Part shown: positions 1 to 7,709 of the stretch, piece by piece | Position numbering within the stretch: the stretch's first letter is position 1 | Layout of the letters: every line of letters starts with the position of its first letter | IMG/VR virus record: IMGVR_UViG_3300048687_000085 | Location: 1 to 37,813 of that record | DNA length: 37,813 nt | Direction: 5' to 3' (one strand) | From: a virus | The notes under the pieces: generated by a model | What the model was told of the DNA's origin: nothing | Databases searched by the model: none | What the model saw: the letters and a program-made list of their open reading frames with translations, nothing else | Position numbers and translations under genes: made by a program

Positions 1-134
1 CCTGAAGAGCAGTAGCGGGGATAAGGTCAAATCAAGGCCCCAGGCGATCGCGATCGGATTAAGCGAAGAACGGCGTGCGAAGAAGAAGAGCTGCGATTGC
101 GCGGATAAGTCGAGTTGCAACTGCTAACACTCCA
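1..134. other. Leader of the structural operon, no gene seen
   Basis: No convincing gene lies here. A GTG-started extension of the portal frame begins at 75, but its first 20 residues are Arg/Ala-rich and unlike portal N-termini. If the window is circular, bases 1-5 would complete the LamG gene that runs off the right end: the last base g plus cc gives GCC, then TGA. Confidence 0.4.
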
Positions 135-2219
135 ATGGCATACCGCAAGACGAAGGATGAGGACGATTTCCTCTCCACGGCACGGGAGCGTTTCAAGCTA
201 AGCGCGGAGTCTGAAAACAAGCTGAGGTCCGATCAGAAGGCAGACCTTGAGTTCTATTCCGGAATCCAGTGGCCAGATAACGTCAAGCGCCAGAGAGAGA
301 TGGACAAGCGCCCGTGCCTCACGTTGAACCGCATGCCGCAGTTCGTCCACCAGGTGACAAACGAAATCAGGCAGAACAAGCCCGCGCCGAACGTCAGCCC
401 TGTAGACGATACCGGCGACAAGGAAACAGCGGAGATCTTCCAGGGCATCATCCGCCACATCGAACGCCAGTCGAAAGCCGATACCGCGAGATCCTATGCA
501 GCCTTCTACGCGGTGGTGTGCGGACGAGGCTACTACCGCATCGTCACCGACTTCGCGGACCCGATGGGCTTCGACCAGGAGATCTACATCAGACGTGTCA
601 AGAACCAGGCCACGGTTTACATGGACCCAACCTGTCAGGAACCCGATTACTCCGATGCAAGGTATGGATTCATTATCGAAGACCTGACCGATGATGAGGC
701 AGAGCGGCAGTTCCCCGATAAAAAACTGTCCAGCGCGGAAGACTTCCGTTCGCTCGGGGACGACGCGCCGTTATGGCGCTCGGAAAAGGGCGTTCGCATT
801 GCCGAGTACTTCAGCCGGGAGATGGTCCCGACGCCGATAGCGATGCTGGCGGATGGCACGGTGTTGCCGCTCGAGCAGGTGCCCGAGGGAACCAACATCA
901 TCGCGCAACGCACGACAGACGTGCCCCTGGTCAAGTGGGCCAAAATCGACGGATACCAGATCCTTGAAGAGGGTGAGTGGCCGGGGCAGTGGATACCGAT
1001 CATACCCGTCCTAGGGGAAGAATACGACATCGACGGGGAGACGGAACTGAGCGGCATGGTCAGGAACGCCAAAGACCCGCAGCGCATGCTCAACTACTGG
1101 GAGTCCTGCAAGACCGAGACGATCGCGTTAGCTCCGAGAGCGCCGTACATGGTGGCTGAAGGCCAGACGGAGAACCATGAGCAGGAATGGGCGCAGGCGA
1201 ATACCCGCAACTATCCGTACCTGATCTACAAGCCGAAGGCGGTAGGACAGGAGCTTGTTCCCCCGCCACAAAGGCAGGTGTACGAGCCTCCGGTACAGGC
1301 CATCACGCAGGCCGAACAGGTGGCGGTCGATCACATGAAGGCTGCGACCGGGATCTACGACGCATCGCTGGGCAACAGAAGCAACGAAACATCCGGCATC
1401 GGCATACGCGCCAGAAAGATGCAGGGCGATGTTGCCAACTATCATTACGTCGACAACTTGACCACCGCCATCACGCATGAGGGCCGCATCCTGGTTGACC
1501 TGATCCCGAAGATCTACGACAGGCCGGGCAGAGTGGTCCGCATTATCGGTGAGGACGGCACGGAGAAGAGCGTACCCGTCAATATGCCGTTCCGGGAGCA
1601 GAGCAATGGAATGGAGAAGTTCTACGATCTATCCGCGGGACGCTACGACGTTGCGGTAGCCGTCGGGCCATCCTACGCCACCAAGCGCCAGGAATCAGCT
1701 GAAAGCATGATGCAGTTCGCTCAGGTGGCTCCGGAGTTAGTCCCGCGGTATGCGGACCTGCTGGTCACCGCGATGGACTGGCCGGGAGCCGATGCGATCG
1801 CAGACCGCATTAGACCGCCCGATATCCCGAAAGAGGGCGAGCCGCCGATCCCGCCCCAGGCCCAGGCCGCGATGCAGCAAATGCAGATGCAGGCCCAGGA
1901 ACTACAGGCGCAGTTGCAGCAGGCGACCGAGATTATCCGGACCCAGAAACTGCAGATCGATTCGGCGGAACGGATGCAGATGCGCGATATCGAATCGAAG
2001 CAGATGCTGGCTGAAATGAAGGCGCAGACGGATATCATGCGGGATGCCGGGAAGATCCACAGCGATGTGTTGCAGACCGATCAGAAGGTGGAGTCGCAGG
2101 AATCGATAGCGCAGTTGAATGCCGAAACGAAGATCACCGCGGAACAGATGAAGTTGGGAGCCAAGAAAGAGCAGCAACAACAGAAGCCGCCGAATGGTTC
2201 GTTTGGCGGTGGGGATTAA
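135..2219 (+). CDS. P22-like portal protein
   Basis: This is the portal, the dodecameric ring at the capsid vertex through which terminase pumps DNA and to which the tail attaches. The ATG at 135 gives 694 aa, close to P22 gp1 (725 aa). The N-terminus (DDFLSTARERFKLSAESE, then FYSGIQWP near residue 60) is the usual start of P22-type portals. The C-terminal roughly 110 residues are Gln/Met-rich and strongly helical, matching the coiled-coil barrel of that family. An upstream GTG at 75 would add 20 basic residues and is less likely. Scaffold and coat follow, as in P22, but an antisense cassette lies between portal and scaffold. Confidence 0.93.
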   Translation: MAYRKTKDEDDFLSTARERFKLSAESENKLRSDQKADLEFYSGIQWPDNVKRQREMDKRPCLTLNRMPQFVHQVTNEIRQNKPAPNVSPVDDTGDKETAEIFQGIIRHIERQSKADTARSYAAFYAVVCGRGYYRIVTDFADPMGFDQEIYIRRVKNQATVYMDPTCQEPDYSDARYGFIIEDLTDDEAERQFPDKKLSSAEDFRSLGDDAPLWRSEKGVRIAEYFSREMVPTPIAMLADGTVLPLEQVPEGTNIIAQRTTDVPLVKWAKIDGYQILEEGEWPGQWIPIIPVLGEEYDIDGETELSGMVRNAKDPQRMLNYWESCKTETIALAPRAPYMVAEGQTENHEQEWAQANTRNYPYLIYKPKAVGQELVPPPQRQVYEPPVQAITQAEQVAVDHMKAATGIYDASLGNRSNETSGIGIRARKMQGDVANYHYVDNLTTAITHEGRILVDLIPKIYDRPGRVVRIIGEDGTEKSVPVNMPFREQSNGMEKFYDLSAGRYDVAVAVGPSYATKRQESAESMMQFAQVAPELVPRYADLLVTAMDWPGADAIADRIRPPDIPKEGEPPIPPQAQAAMQQMQMQAQELQAQLQQATEIIRTQKLQIDSAERMQMRDIESKQMLAEMKAQTDIMRDAGKIHSDVLQTDQKVESQESIAQLNAETKITAEQMKLGAKKEQQQQKPPNGSFGGGD

Positions 2220-2584
2220 GCGTGTTCTCTCAATTTGCGCGTTGGTGTCGTATCGACGTCCTCTATGTACTCGCCGTCAAACACACTACATAAACAGCCG
2301 CGCTCTGCGATGATCTTGTCCAGGTCATCTAGTCCGTTGTCTGCACACCAAGACGACTCATTGAGGTGAAAGTTTATGAGGTCTTCGCCCCAGAAATGCG
2401 GCACCGTTCTCTCGACCTCATAGATGTAGCGTACTTTGATTGTTTTGGTGACGACCGCGCAATCGCGGCCATGCTCTGAGCCGATCTTCTGGCGGCAATA
2501 GAAGCATTCGTCTGGACTACCAGCGGGTCTGATGCCGTCATCGTTTAGCATGACAATCGGCCATTGATTTTGAGGGTTTGGCAT
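2216..2584 (-). CDS. Antisense Cys-rich conserved phage protein, function unknown
   Basis: This 122-aa protein starts at MPNPQNQW. It has a probable metal site: CFYC, then HGRDC about 15 residues later, then SSWC and CLC. The middle (IKVRYIYEVERTVPHFW) looks like a short beta-sheet. I do not recognise a named family, although small phage proteins with a CxxC...H...C pattern are common. Its last codons overlap the end of the portal gene on the other strand. On the minus strand it lies just downstream of the three-hairpin element at 2594-2673, so that RNA could be its 5' leader. No good Shine-Dalgarno is visible. Confidence 0.6.
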   Translation of the reverse strand: MPNPQNQWPIVMLNDDGIRPAGSPDECFYCRQKIGSEHGRDCAVVTKTIKVRYIYEVERTVPHFWGEDLINFHLNESSWCADNGLDDLDKIIAERGCLCSVFDGEYIEDVDTTPTRKLREHA

Positions 2585-2593
2585 GTGGTGATT

Positions 2594-2673
2594 AAGCGGG
2601 CTTGACCCACCCGCTTCGCCGGTTACCAACCGGGGGCATCTGCTTCGCACAGAGAAGGCACTCAGCAGAGATT
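2594..2673 (-). ncRNA. Three-hairpin element, copy A
   Basis: This is the first of two copies (the other is 10610-10682). It contains AGCGGG...CCCGCT (2595-2600 with 2610-2615), the tight hairpin CCGGTTACCAACCGG (2619-2633), and a third arm bounded by CTGC...GCAG up to about 2669. Stems are conserved between copies while loop sequences differ. In both copies it begins directly at the stop codon of a minus-strand coiled-coil gene. It could be a terminator, a processed 3' RNA, a leader for the gene at 2584, or a recombination site. I could not match it to a named RNA family. The strand is assigned from the neighbouring gene. Confidence 0.5.
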
Positions 2674-2944
2674 AAGAGCGCGGCAGCGTATTTACGTATG
2701 CCTGCCACTGTCTCGCAAGTGAGGCTATCTGCTCGTCATGCGAGGCCACACTAGCAGCCACTGTCTCGACAACTCCGGCGAGACGGTCGATGTTTTCCTT
2801 TGCCGCCAGCAGGCCATTGGTCAATTGCGCTATGGCCTTGTTGTTCTCGGCGATTGTTTTGTTTATCTCAGCCATCGCTTTGTTGTGCTCGGCAATAGCT
2901 AACGTATTAGCCGAAACGATGGGCGTCAGTTCTTTTGTAGTCAC
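2672..2944 (-). CDS. Antisense small coiled-coil protein (cassette A)
   Basis: A 90-aa, almost wholly helical protein with heptad-like repeats (IAEHNKAMAEINKTIAENN) and no membrane segment or signal peptide. I chose the GTG at 2944, preceded by purine-rich AGAGAGAATCAA. An ATG at 2983 gives 103 aa, but its first residues fall inside the sequence shared with cassette B (10904-10939), where the reading frame is not conserved; that suggests the shared part is a leader. It is the cargo of an antisense cassette between portal and scaffold. Function unknown; a virion-associated or accessory (moron) role is inference. Confidence 0.6.
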   Translation of the reverse strand: MTTKELTPIVSANTLAIAEHNKAMAEINKTIAENNKAIAQLTNGLLAAKENIDRLAGVVETVAASVASHDEQIASLARQWQAYVNTLPRS

Positions 2945-2959
2945 TTGATTCTCTCTTAG

Positions 2960-2994
2960 CCGGATGGTGTCCGGTACTTCCATCGTAACAACCT
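2960..2994. repeat. Shared cassette boundary, copy A
   Basis: Nearly identical to 10904-10939. It holds a CCGGA...TCCGG hairpin followed by ACTTCCATCGTAACAA. With the three-hairpin element at the other end it delimits cassette A. On the minus strand it carries TTGTTACGAT, a possible -10 region for the coiled-coil gene. Confidence 0.6.
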
Positions 2995-3026
2995 AAGCCC
3001 TACATATCTATAGCCCGAAGGTACCC

Positions 3027-3968
3027 ATGTCTCTTGTAGTCTCCAGCACCACAGACAGCCAGGAAGCCGTCAACGCCGCGGCCGGCATCGAAACCGAAGC
3101 ACCGGCAGAGCAGCCTTCGCTTCAGCGCGAGGAGCAGGCAGTCAAAGCGCCAGCGCCGGCCAAGCCCGCGGAGCCTGACGAATCGGAAGAAGAAACCGAA
3201 GAAGAAGGCGACGGCGAGGAGAAGGAAGGCGAGGAAGAGCCGGCCAAGCCGAAACGGACGGGCGGCTTCCAACGCAAGATCGAACGACTGGTGCGCGAGA
3301 ACGAGTACTTAGCTCGCCGCTTCCACGAACTCGCGCAGCAGCAGCGGCAACAACCGCCACCCCCGCAGCAACCGCAACAGCAGCCCGTAGCGCAAGACGG
3401 ACGTCCCCGGCAGGACCAGTTCGATTCCTACGACGAGTACCTCGACAAGCTCACCGATTGGAAGCTCGAGGCACGATTGCAGCAGGAGCACACAGCGCAG
3501 CAGCAGCGGCAACAGGCCGCGCAGCAACAAGAGAGATTAACTGGCTGGCAACAACGTGTTGGCCAATTTAAATCGGAAGCACCGGACTTTGAAGACGTAC
3601 TCGAGTCCGTCGATCACATCAATTTACAGCCAATTTTGCAGCAGGCGATTATGGCGGATGCACTCGGACCGAAGCTGGCCTACGAGCTGGCACGGCGACC
3701 GGAGGACTTCGCCAGGATCGCAAGTCTCGATCCCGTTGGCGCGTTAACCGCGCTGGGCGAATTCAAGGCGAGGCTGGAACCTGCAAAAACGGCAGCTCCG
3801 CAGCAGCACCAAAACGGAGTGAAGCCGGTCAGCCGCGCACCCAACCCGATAAGGCCTGTCGGGCAGGGCGCCGGCGCGACCTCCACCGTTCCCCCGGATC
3901 AGATGCCGCTAGGCGACTACATCCGGTGGCGGGAACGCTCCATGAAAGCAGCGCGGGGAAAACACTAA
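3027..3968 (+). CDS. Scaffolding protein
   Basis: 313 aa, close to P22 gp8 (303 aa), and placed between portal and coat as in P22. The N-terminal 80 residues are highly acidic and disordered (EEETEEEGDGEEKEGEEE). Residues 85-175 are a Gln-rich coiled coil (QQQRQQPPPPQQPQQQ). A basic C-terminus (IRWRERSMKAARGKH) resembles the helix-turn-helix with which scaffolds hold coat protein. It would template procapsid assembly and then leave. GAAGG lies just upstream of the ATG. Assignment rests on position, size and composition, not on a sequence motif. Confidence 0.8.
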   Translation: MSLVVSSTTDSQEAVNAAAGIETEAPAEQPSLQREEQAVKAPAPAKPAEPDESEEETEEEGDGEEKEGEEEPAKPKRTGGFQRKIERLVRENEYLARRFHELAQQQRQQPPPPQQPQQQPVAQDGRPRQDQFDSYDEYLDKLTDWKLEARLQQEHTAQQQRQQAAQQQERLTGWQQRVGQFKSEAPDFEDVLESVDHINLQPILQQAIMADALGPKLAYELARRPEDFARIASLDPVGALTALGEFKARLEPAKTAAPQQHQNGVKPVSRAPNPIRPVGQGAGATSTVPPDQMPLGDYIRWRERSMKAARGKH

Positions 3969-4018
3969 CTCCTAAGCCAGCACATCAGCCGATGCGCTGA
4001 GACACCAAGGACAATCCA

Positions 4019-5230
4019 TTGGCCGGTAACTCTCTCTTAACGATGAGCATGATCACTCGCGAAGCTGCGAGGATCTTAACCAACAACCTCTGTTTTACGA
4101 AGCAGATCAGTACCGTCTATTCAGATCAGTTCGCCCGCAGCGGTGCCAAGATCGGCAGCGTACTAAATATACGCAAGCCACCCAAGTACATCGGTAGAAC
4201 AGGCCGTGTGTGTGCCGTTGAAGATGTTGTCGAGACGTCAGTGCCTCTCGCCTTGACGACGCAGTTCGGTGTGGATCTATCCTTCACGTCAGCCGAGCTC
4301 GCGTTATCGATTGACGACTTCAGCAAACGCATTTTGAAGCCCGCGGTAGCAGTCGTTGCGAATAAGATCGACTTCGACATGATGGGCTTGTACACATCAG
4401 TTCCGAACGTAGTCGGCACCGCAGGAGTTGTCCCGAACACGCTGCTTACCTATCTGATGGCGGGCGTGGCCCTCGACGACAATATGGCCCCTCGCGATAA
4501 CCAACGTGCCGTCGTTGTAAATCCGATCCAGCAAGCCACTATCGTCGATGCCTTGAAGGGCTTGTTCCAATCAGCCGATCAGATCGAAGACCAATACGAA
4601 AAGGGCACGATGGGCATCACGGGCGGATTCAAGTGGTGTATGGATCAGAATACCCGCGTCCATACTGCAGGCCCCTATGGCGGCGCCCCGATTGTCTCGG
4701 GTGGCTCACAAGTAGGCAGCAACTTGCTTGTCTCGGGCTTCACCGCAGCCGCGGCATCTCGCCTGAAGAAAGGCGACATGTTCACCATCACGGGCGTGAA
4801 CGCCGTCAATGGACAGAACCATCAGGACCTCGGGTATCTCCGCACCTTCACCGTAACCTCAGACGTGAGCTCGGCAGCGGACGGCACGGCTACCATCCCG
4901 ATCTATCCGCCGATTGTCGCCACCGGCGCAACCCAGACCGTGACCGCTTCCCCGGCCGGCGGCGCTCCGCTCACCATGACCTTCGCCGCGAACTCGAAGA
5001 CCGCGCAGGCGCTCGCATTCCATAAGGACGCCTTCACCTATGCCACGGCTGATCTACCCCTGCCAGATGGCGTGGACATGGCTTCCCGTGTCAGCGACGA
5101 CCAACTCGGCGTCTCGGTCAGGATGATTCGTCAGTACACGATCTGCGACGATGCTTGGCCAACAAGATTAGACGTTTTATACGGAATCGCGCCGATCTAT
5201 CCAGAATTGGCATGCCGCATTATCAGCTAA
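4019..5230 (+). CDS. P22-type major capsid (coat) protein
   Basis: A 403-aa P22 gp5-type coat protein (P22: 430 aa), which builds the icosahedral shell on the scaffold. The start MAGNSLLTMSMITREAARILTN is typical: helix-forming, then Asn followed by long beta stretches. The middle (residues 215-320: GGFKWCMDQNTRVHTAG, SRLKKGDMFTITGVNAVN) fits the inserted domain and spine of the HK97 fold. Translation starts at a TTG (4019) preceded by AAGGA, an unusual start codon for the most abundant virion protein. The next gene begins 12 nt downstream. Confidence 0.92.
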   Translation: MAGNSLLTMSMITREAARILTNNLCFTKQISTVYSDQFARSGAKIGSVLNIRKPPKYIGRTGRVCAVEDVVETSVPLALTTQFGVDLSFTSAELALSIDDFSKRILKPAVAVVANKIDFDMMGLYTSVPNVVGTAGVVPNTLLTYLMAGVALDDNMAPRDNQRAVVVNPIQQATIVDALKGLFQSADQIEDQYEKGTMGITGGFKWCMDQNTRVHTAGPYGGAPIVSGGSQVGSNLLVSGFTAAAASRLKKGDMFTITGVNAVNGQNHQDLGYLRTFTVTSDVSSAADGTATIPIYPPIVATGATQTVTASPAGGAPLTMTFAANSKTAQALAFHKDAFTYATADLPLPDGVDMASRVSDDQLGVSVRMIRQYTICDDAWPTRLDVLYGIAPIYPELACRIIS

Positions 5231-5242
5231 GGAGGAACCAAT

Positions 5243-5857
5243 ATGGCTACAGAGTACGACGGCACATTACAACTAGATCAAGTAGGCTTCGCCTATAGCG
5301 GCCCCGCCGGTCCATTTCAATTGAATACTTGGCCGCGCTATGCGTACCACGCGACCGAAGCGCCGCGCATCGTCAGCAATAAAGAAGAATTAGACGCATT
5401 AGGGGAAGGCTGGACCCTTCAGTACCAGCACAAGGACTACCCGAAAATGATGTTCGCTCCGAACGGCGACACGGCGGTAGTCAACACACCCGAAGAGGAA
5501 ACCGCACAAGCCAGCGCCGAAGGTGGCCCGTGGGCGGATGCGCCGCACGGCTCGACCGATCCGCAGATCGCTCGGGGAGGCAATTCGTTTACGCTGCAGC
5601 AGAAGGCTGACGCGATCCGCGACGGCAGACGGCTATCGCTCGATTACGTGCAACTCAATCAGTCCCTCGACTGCCACGCCGATAACGCCCCGATGCGGGC
5701 TATCAGCCCTACCGACGTGCCGCGCCCGCAATTCCATCCCGTTGAGACACCGGAGCAGATTCAGAAGCGCCGGGAACGGGAAGACGAAGAACGCAAACAG
5801 CGCGGTGAACACGTCGAGCACACCAGTACTAAAGCGAAGAACGACAAGAGCAAATAA
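5243..5857 (+). CDS. Head-associated protein, function unknown
   Basis: 204 aa, following the coat gene with a strong Shine-Dalgarno (AAGGAGG). The N-terminal 75 residues have motifs often seen in small proteins next to phage capsid genes (RYAYHATEAPRIV, ALGEGW, YPKMMFAPNG). The C-terminus from residue 170 is a charged helix (QKRREREDEERKQRGEH) ending in a basic tail. No enzyme motif is visible. Position suggests a head decoration or head-completion role; that is inference. Confidence 0.72.
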   Translation: MATEYDGTLQLDQVGFAYSGPAGPFQLNTWPRYAYHATEAPRIVSNKEELDALGEGWTLQYQHKDYPKMMFAPNGDTAVVNTPEEETAQASAEGGPWADAPHGSTDPQIARGGNSFTLQQKADAIRDGRRLSLDYVQLNQSLDCHADNAPMRAISPTDVPRPQFHPVETPEQIQKRREREDEERKQRGEHVEHTSTKAKNDKSK

Positions 5858-5861
5858 ACAA

Positions 5862-6239
5862 TCAGGGGCTGACGCCCTCAGCCTCTTTAGTGCTCTCGCT
5901 TTCTTTGTCGAGAGGTTCGTGTTTTAACACGATCCTCTCCCCACGTCGGTAGATATATTTGTAGTAGTCGCTGCTCAGTAACTTGCCGATCTCCTCGAAG
6001 CGGTCCGCCCGCTTGCTCCATTCCACATCGTCTTGGTCGATAGCAAACATCATGGCGTCCAATTCCAAGATCATTTTCGGCAGTAGTGCGGAGATTGGCT
6101 TTTGGTCCATTACGGCATCAAGGGTCCGGTATACGAGGCCTATTACTTTATATAGTTCGCCTATCTCGCTCGCATCTATATACCAGTCATCCTCACCGGG
6201 GTCGGCTGTCTCAAGCGGCTTGATTGGTATGGGCATCAT
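5862..6239 (-). CDS. Antisense acidic hypothetical protein
   Basis: A 125-aa acidic, helical protein (DPGEDDWYIDASEIGELYK, LLPKMILELDAMMFAID) filling the gap between two + strand virion genes. The ATG pair at 6236-6239 starts MMPIPIKPLE; an upstream ATG at 6263 would overlap the + gene at 6252. I see no family signature, signal peptide or membrane helix. Being antisense to late genes suggests independent expression, possibly in the lysogen. Confidence 0.55.
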   Translation of the reverse strand: MMPIPIKPLETADPGEDDWYIDASEIGELYKVIGLVYRTLDAVMDQKPISALLPKMILELDAMMFAIDQDDVEWSKRADRFEEIGKLLSSDYYKYIYRRGERIVLKHEPLDKESESTKEAEGVSP

Positions 6240-6251
6240 CGATAGGAGTTT

Positions 6252-6899
6252 ATGACAGTTCAAGAGTTCGTGAATTCCACGCTACGCCTGATCCGCGTGC
6301 TCGATTCCGGCGAGACGCCCACGGCAACCGAATCGGATAACGCGCTCACCGCACTCAACCAGCTCATCGGAAGCTGGTCAGCCGCAGGCGTGCCGATCTA
6401 CCAGGAGAGCAAGGATACGATTGCGCTTACCGGCTCATCGATCTATCCTCTCGCCTTCCGCCCCATCAAGCTCACCGCGGCACAGGTGAGCTACTCGGGA
6501 ATCAGCTTTCCGGTGGCTATCGTTCCCAGCCAGCAGTGGATACTACCGAAGGACCGCACGGCTACCTCGAAGTTCGCCAAAGAGTTGTACTACGACGGGA
6601 CCTTCCCCAACGGGAATGTCTCTCTCTGGCCGATTGTCACATCCGGCAGTGTACTCGAGTTGTTCTCGCTGAAGCCGCTCGCGCAGTTCGCGTCATTAGG
6701 CGACATCATCAACCTGCCTTCGGGCTATGAACAGGCCTTACGCTTTGGACTGGCTGGCGTGCTGGCACCGGAATACGGATCTGCCTTACCAGCGGAGTAC
6801 CAGCAGCAGGCAGCGCAGGCTACATCCGCGATAGCCGCGATGAATACCGCTGTGCTGGGGCAGGGCGCACCGGCAGCGGCTGTTCCCGCAGCAGTTTAG
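6252..6899 (+). CDS. P22 gp4-like tail accessory (head-completion) protein 1
   Basis: 215 aa. The N-terminus (QEFVNSTLRLIRVLDSGETPTATESDNALTALNQLI as consecutive helices) matches P22 gp4-type proteins, which plug below the portal and connect the head to the tail hub. The motif LPSGYEQALRFGLAGVLAPEYG near residues 155-178 is the conserved C-terminal part of this family. P22 gp4 is 166 aa, so this one has extra loops. AGGAG precedes the ATG. A second, divergent homologue lies at 9826-10608. Confidence 0.82.
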   Translation: MTVQEFVNSTLRLIRVLDSGETPTATESDNALTALNQLIGSWSAAGVPIYQESKDTIALTGSSIYPLAFRPIKLTAAQVSYSGISFPVAIVPSQQWILPKDRTATSKFAKELYYDGTFPNGNVSLWPIVTSGSVLELFSLKPLAQFASLGDIINLPSGYEQALRFGLAGVLAPEYGSALPAEYQQQAAQATSAIAAMNTAVLGQGAPAAAVPAAV

Positions 6900-6909
6900 C
6901 GCTAAAGCG
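6899..6909 (+). repeat. GCGCTAAAGCG stop-codon motif, copy 1
   Basis: One of four copies of this 11-mer (others at 11945, 15925 and 20973), each at or just after a stop codon. Here it overlaps the TAG of the tail accessory gene and lies within the perfect palindrome TTTAGCGCTAAA (6895-6906). Role unknown; protein-binding site or translation-coupling element are possibilities. Confidence 0.5.
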
Positions 6910-7684
6910 AAGAGTGCGTACAGAGCAAGTCGCGGTAGAGATAAGCGGTCAACTCCCGGTCGAGCGCTTCCCAACTCGTAACGGGCTCTAAAACGCCAGC
7001 CGGGCCGATGATCTCGATACGGGGATAGAACGCCGTCAGCGTGTCGTACAGCGCTCGCCGGGAAGCGGCGCGGCTATACCATTCGATGCAGGTCGGGTTG
7101 TATTCGATCAGCAGGATGGGGCGGTCTGCGCTAAGCAGGCAGGACGCACCTTTCAAGGCTTCGTTCTCCGCGCCTTCGATGTCCATCTTCATGAAATCGA
7201 CAGGGCCGAGATGGTAACTGTCTAAGGCCAGCGTCTTGACCTGTTCGCATGTTCCGAAGCGTCCGTGCTCGCTCGAGGTCAGGTGGGCGCACCCAAGCTC
7301 TACCGCGTTGCTCGTCCAGATCTCAGTGGTGTCTCCGCTGCGTTCCGCGATCGCTGCGTTGACCGCTGTCACATTGGTCACCGCATTAGCGGCCAGGTTG
7401 CGCGTGAGCAGCGTGTATGCGGTGGGGGATGCCTCAAACGCATGCACCCATCCCTCTGAAGCGAGACGGGACAACGGCAAGGTAATCGCGCCGATATTGG
7501 CGCCTACGTCGAAACAAAGGAAGCCGGGCCGGATGATCCGCTCGAGCAGCGCGATAATGTGCGACTCCCAGACATGGGTATCGCGGATCGGCTGAAACAC
7601 GGTGAAGTCCTCGGCTAGCCCCTCGAGTAGAAAGCCGCTCTGATCACGTAACGGCCTGTAGTCGGCAACCGCAGTTAACTCCAT
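6902..7684 (-). CDS. FkbM-family SAM-dependent methyltransferase
   Basis: 260 aa from the ATG at 7684. The SAM-binding motif I is FDVGANIGAITLPLSR (about residue 68), then HAFEASPTAYTLLTRNL (motif II). The FkbM signature LGPVDFMKMDIEGAENEALKG sits near residue 165, followed by RPILLIEYNP. FkbM proteins O-methylate sugars or small molecules in the cytoplasm. The gene is antisense between tail genes, so it may be a lysogenic conversion gene altering host surface glycan and blocking superinfection; modifying virion glycans is another option. In-frame sequence upstream of 7684 is antisense to the tailspike and not family-like. Confidence 0.85.
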   Translation of the reverse strand: MELTAVADYRPLRDQSGFLLEGLAEDFTVFQPIRDTHVWESHIIALLERIIRPGFLCFDVGANIGAITLPLSRLASEGWVHAFEASPTAYTLLTRNLAANAVTNVTAVNAAIAERSGDTTEIWTSNAVELGCAHLTSSEHGRFGTCEQVKTLALDSYHLGPVDFMKMDIEGAENEALKGASCLLSADRPILLIEYNPTCIEWYSRAASRRALYDTLTAFYPRIEIIGPAGVLEPVTSWEALDRELTAYLYRDLLCTHSSL

Positions 7685-7709
7685 AGCGCTTAAATCTATC
7701 AGGAAATCA

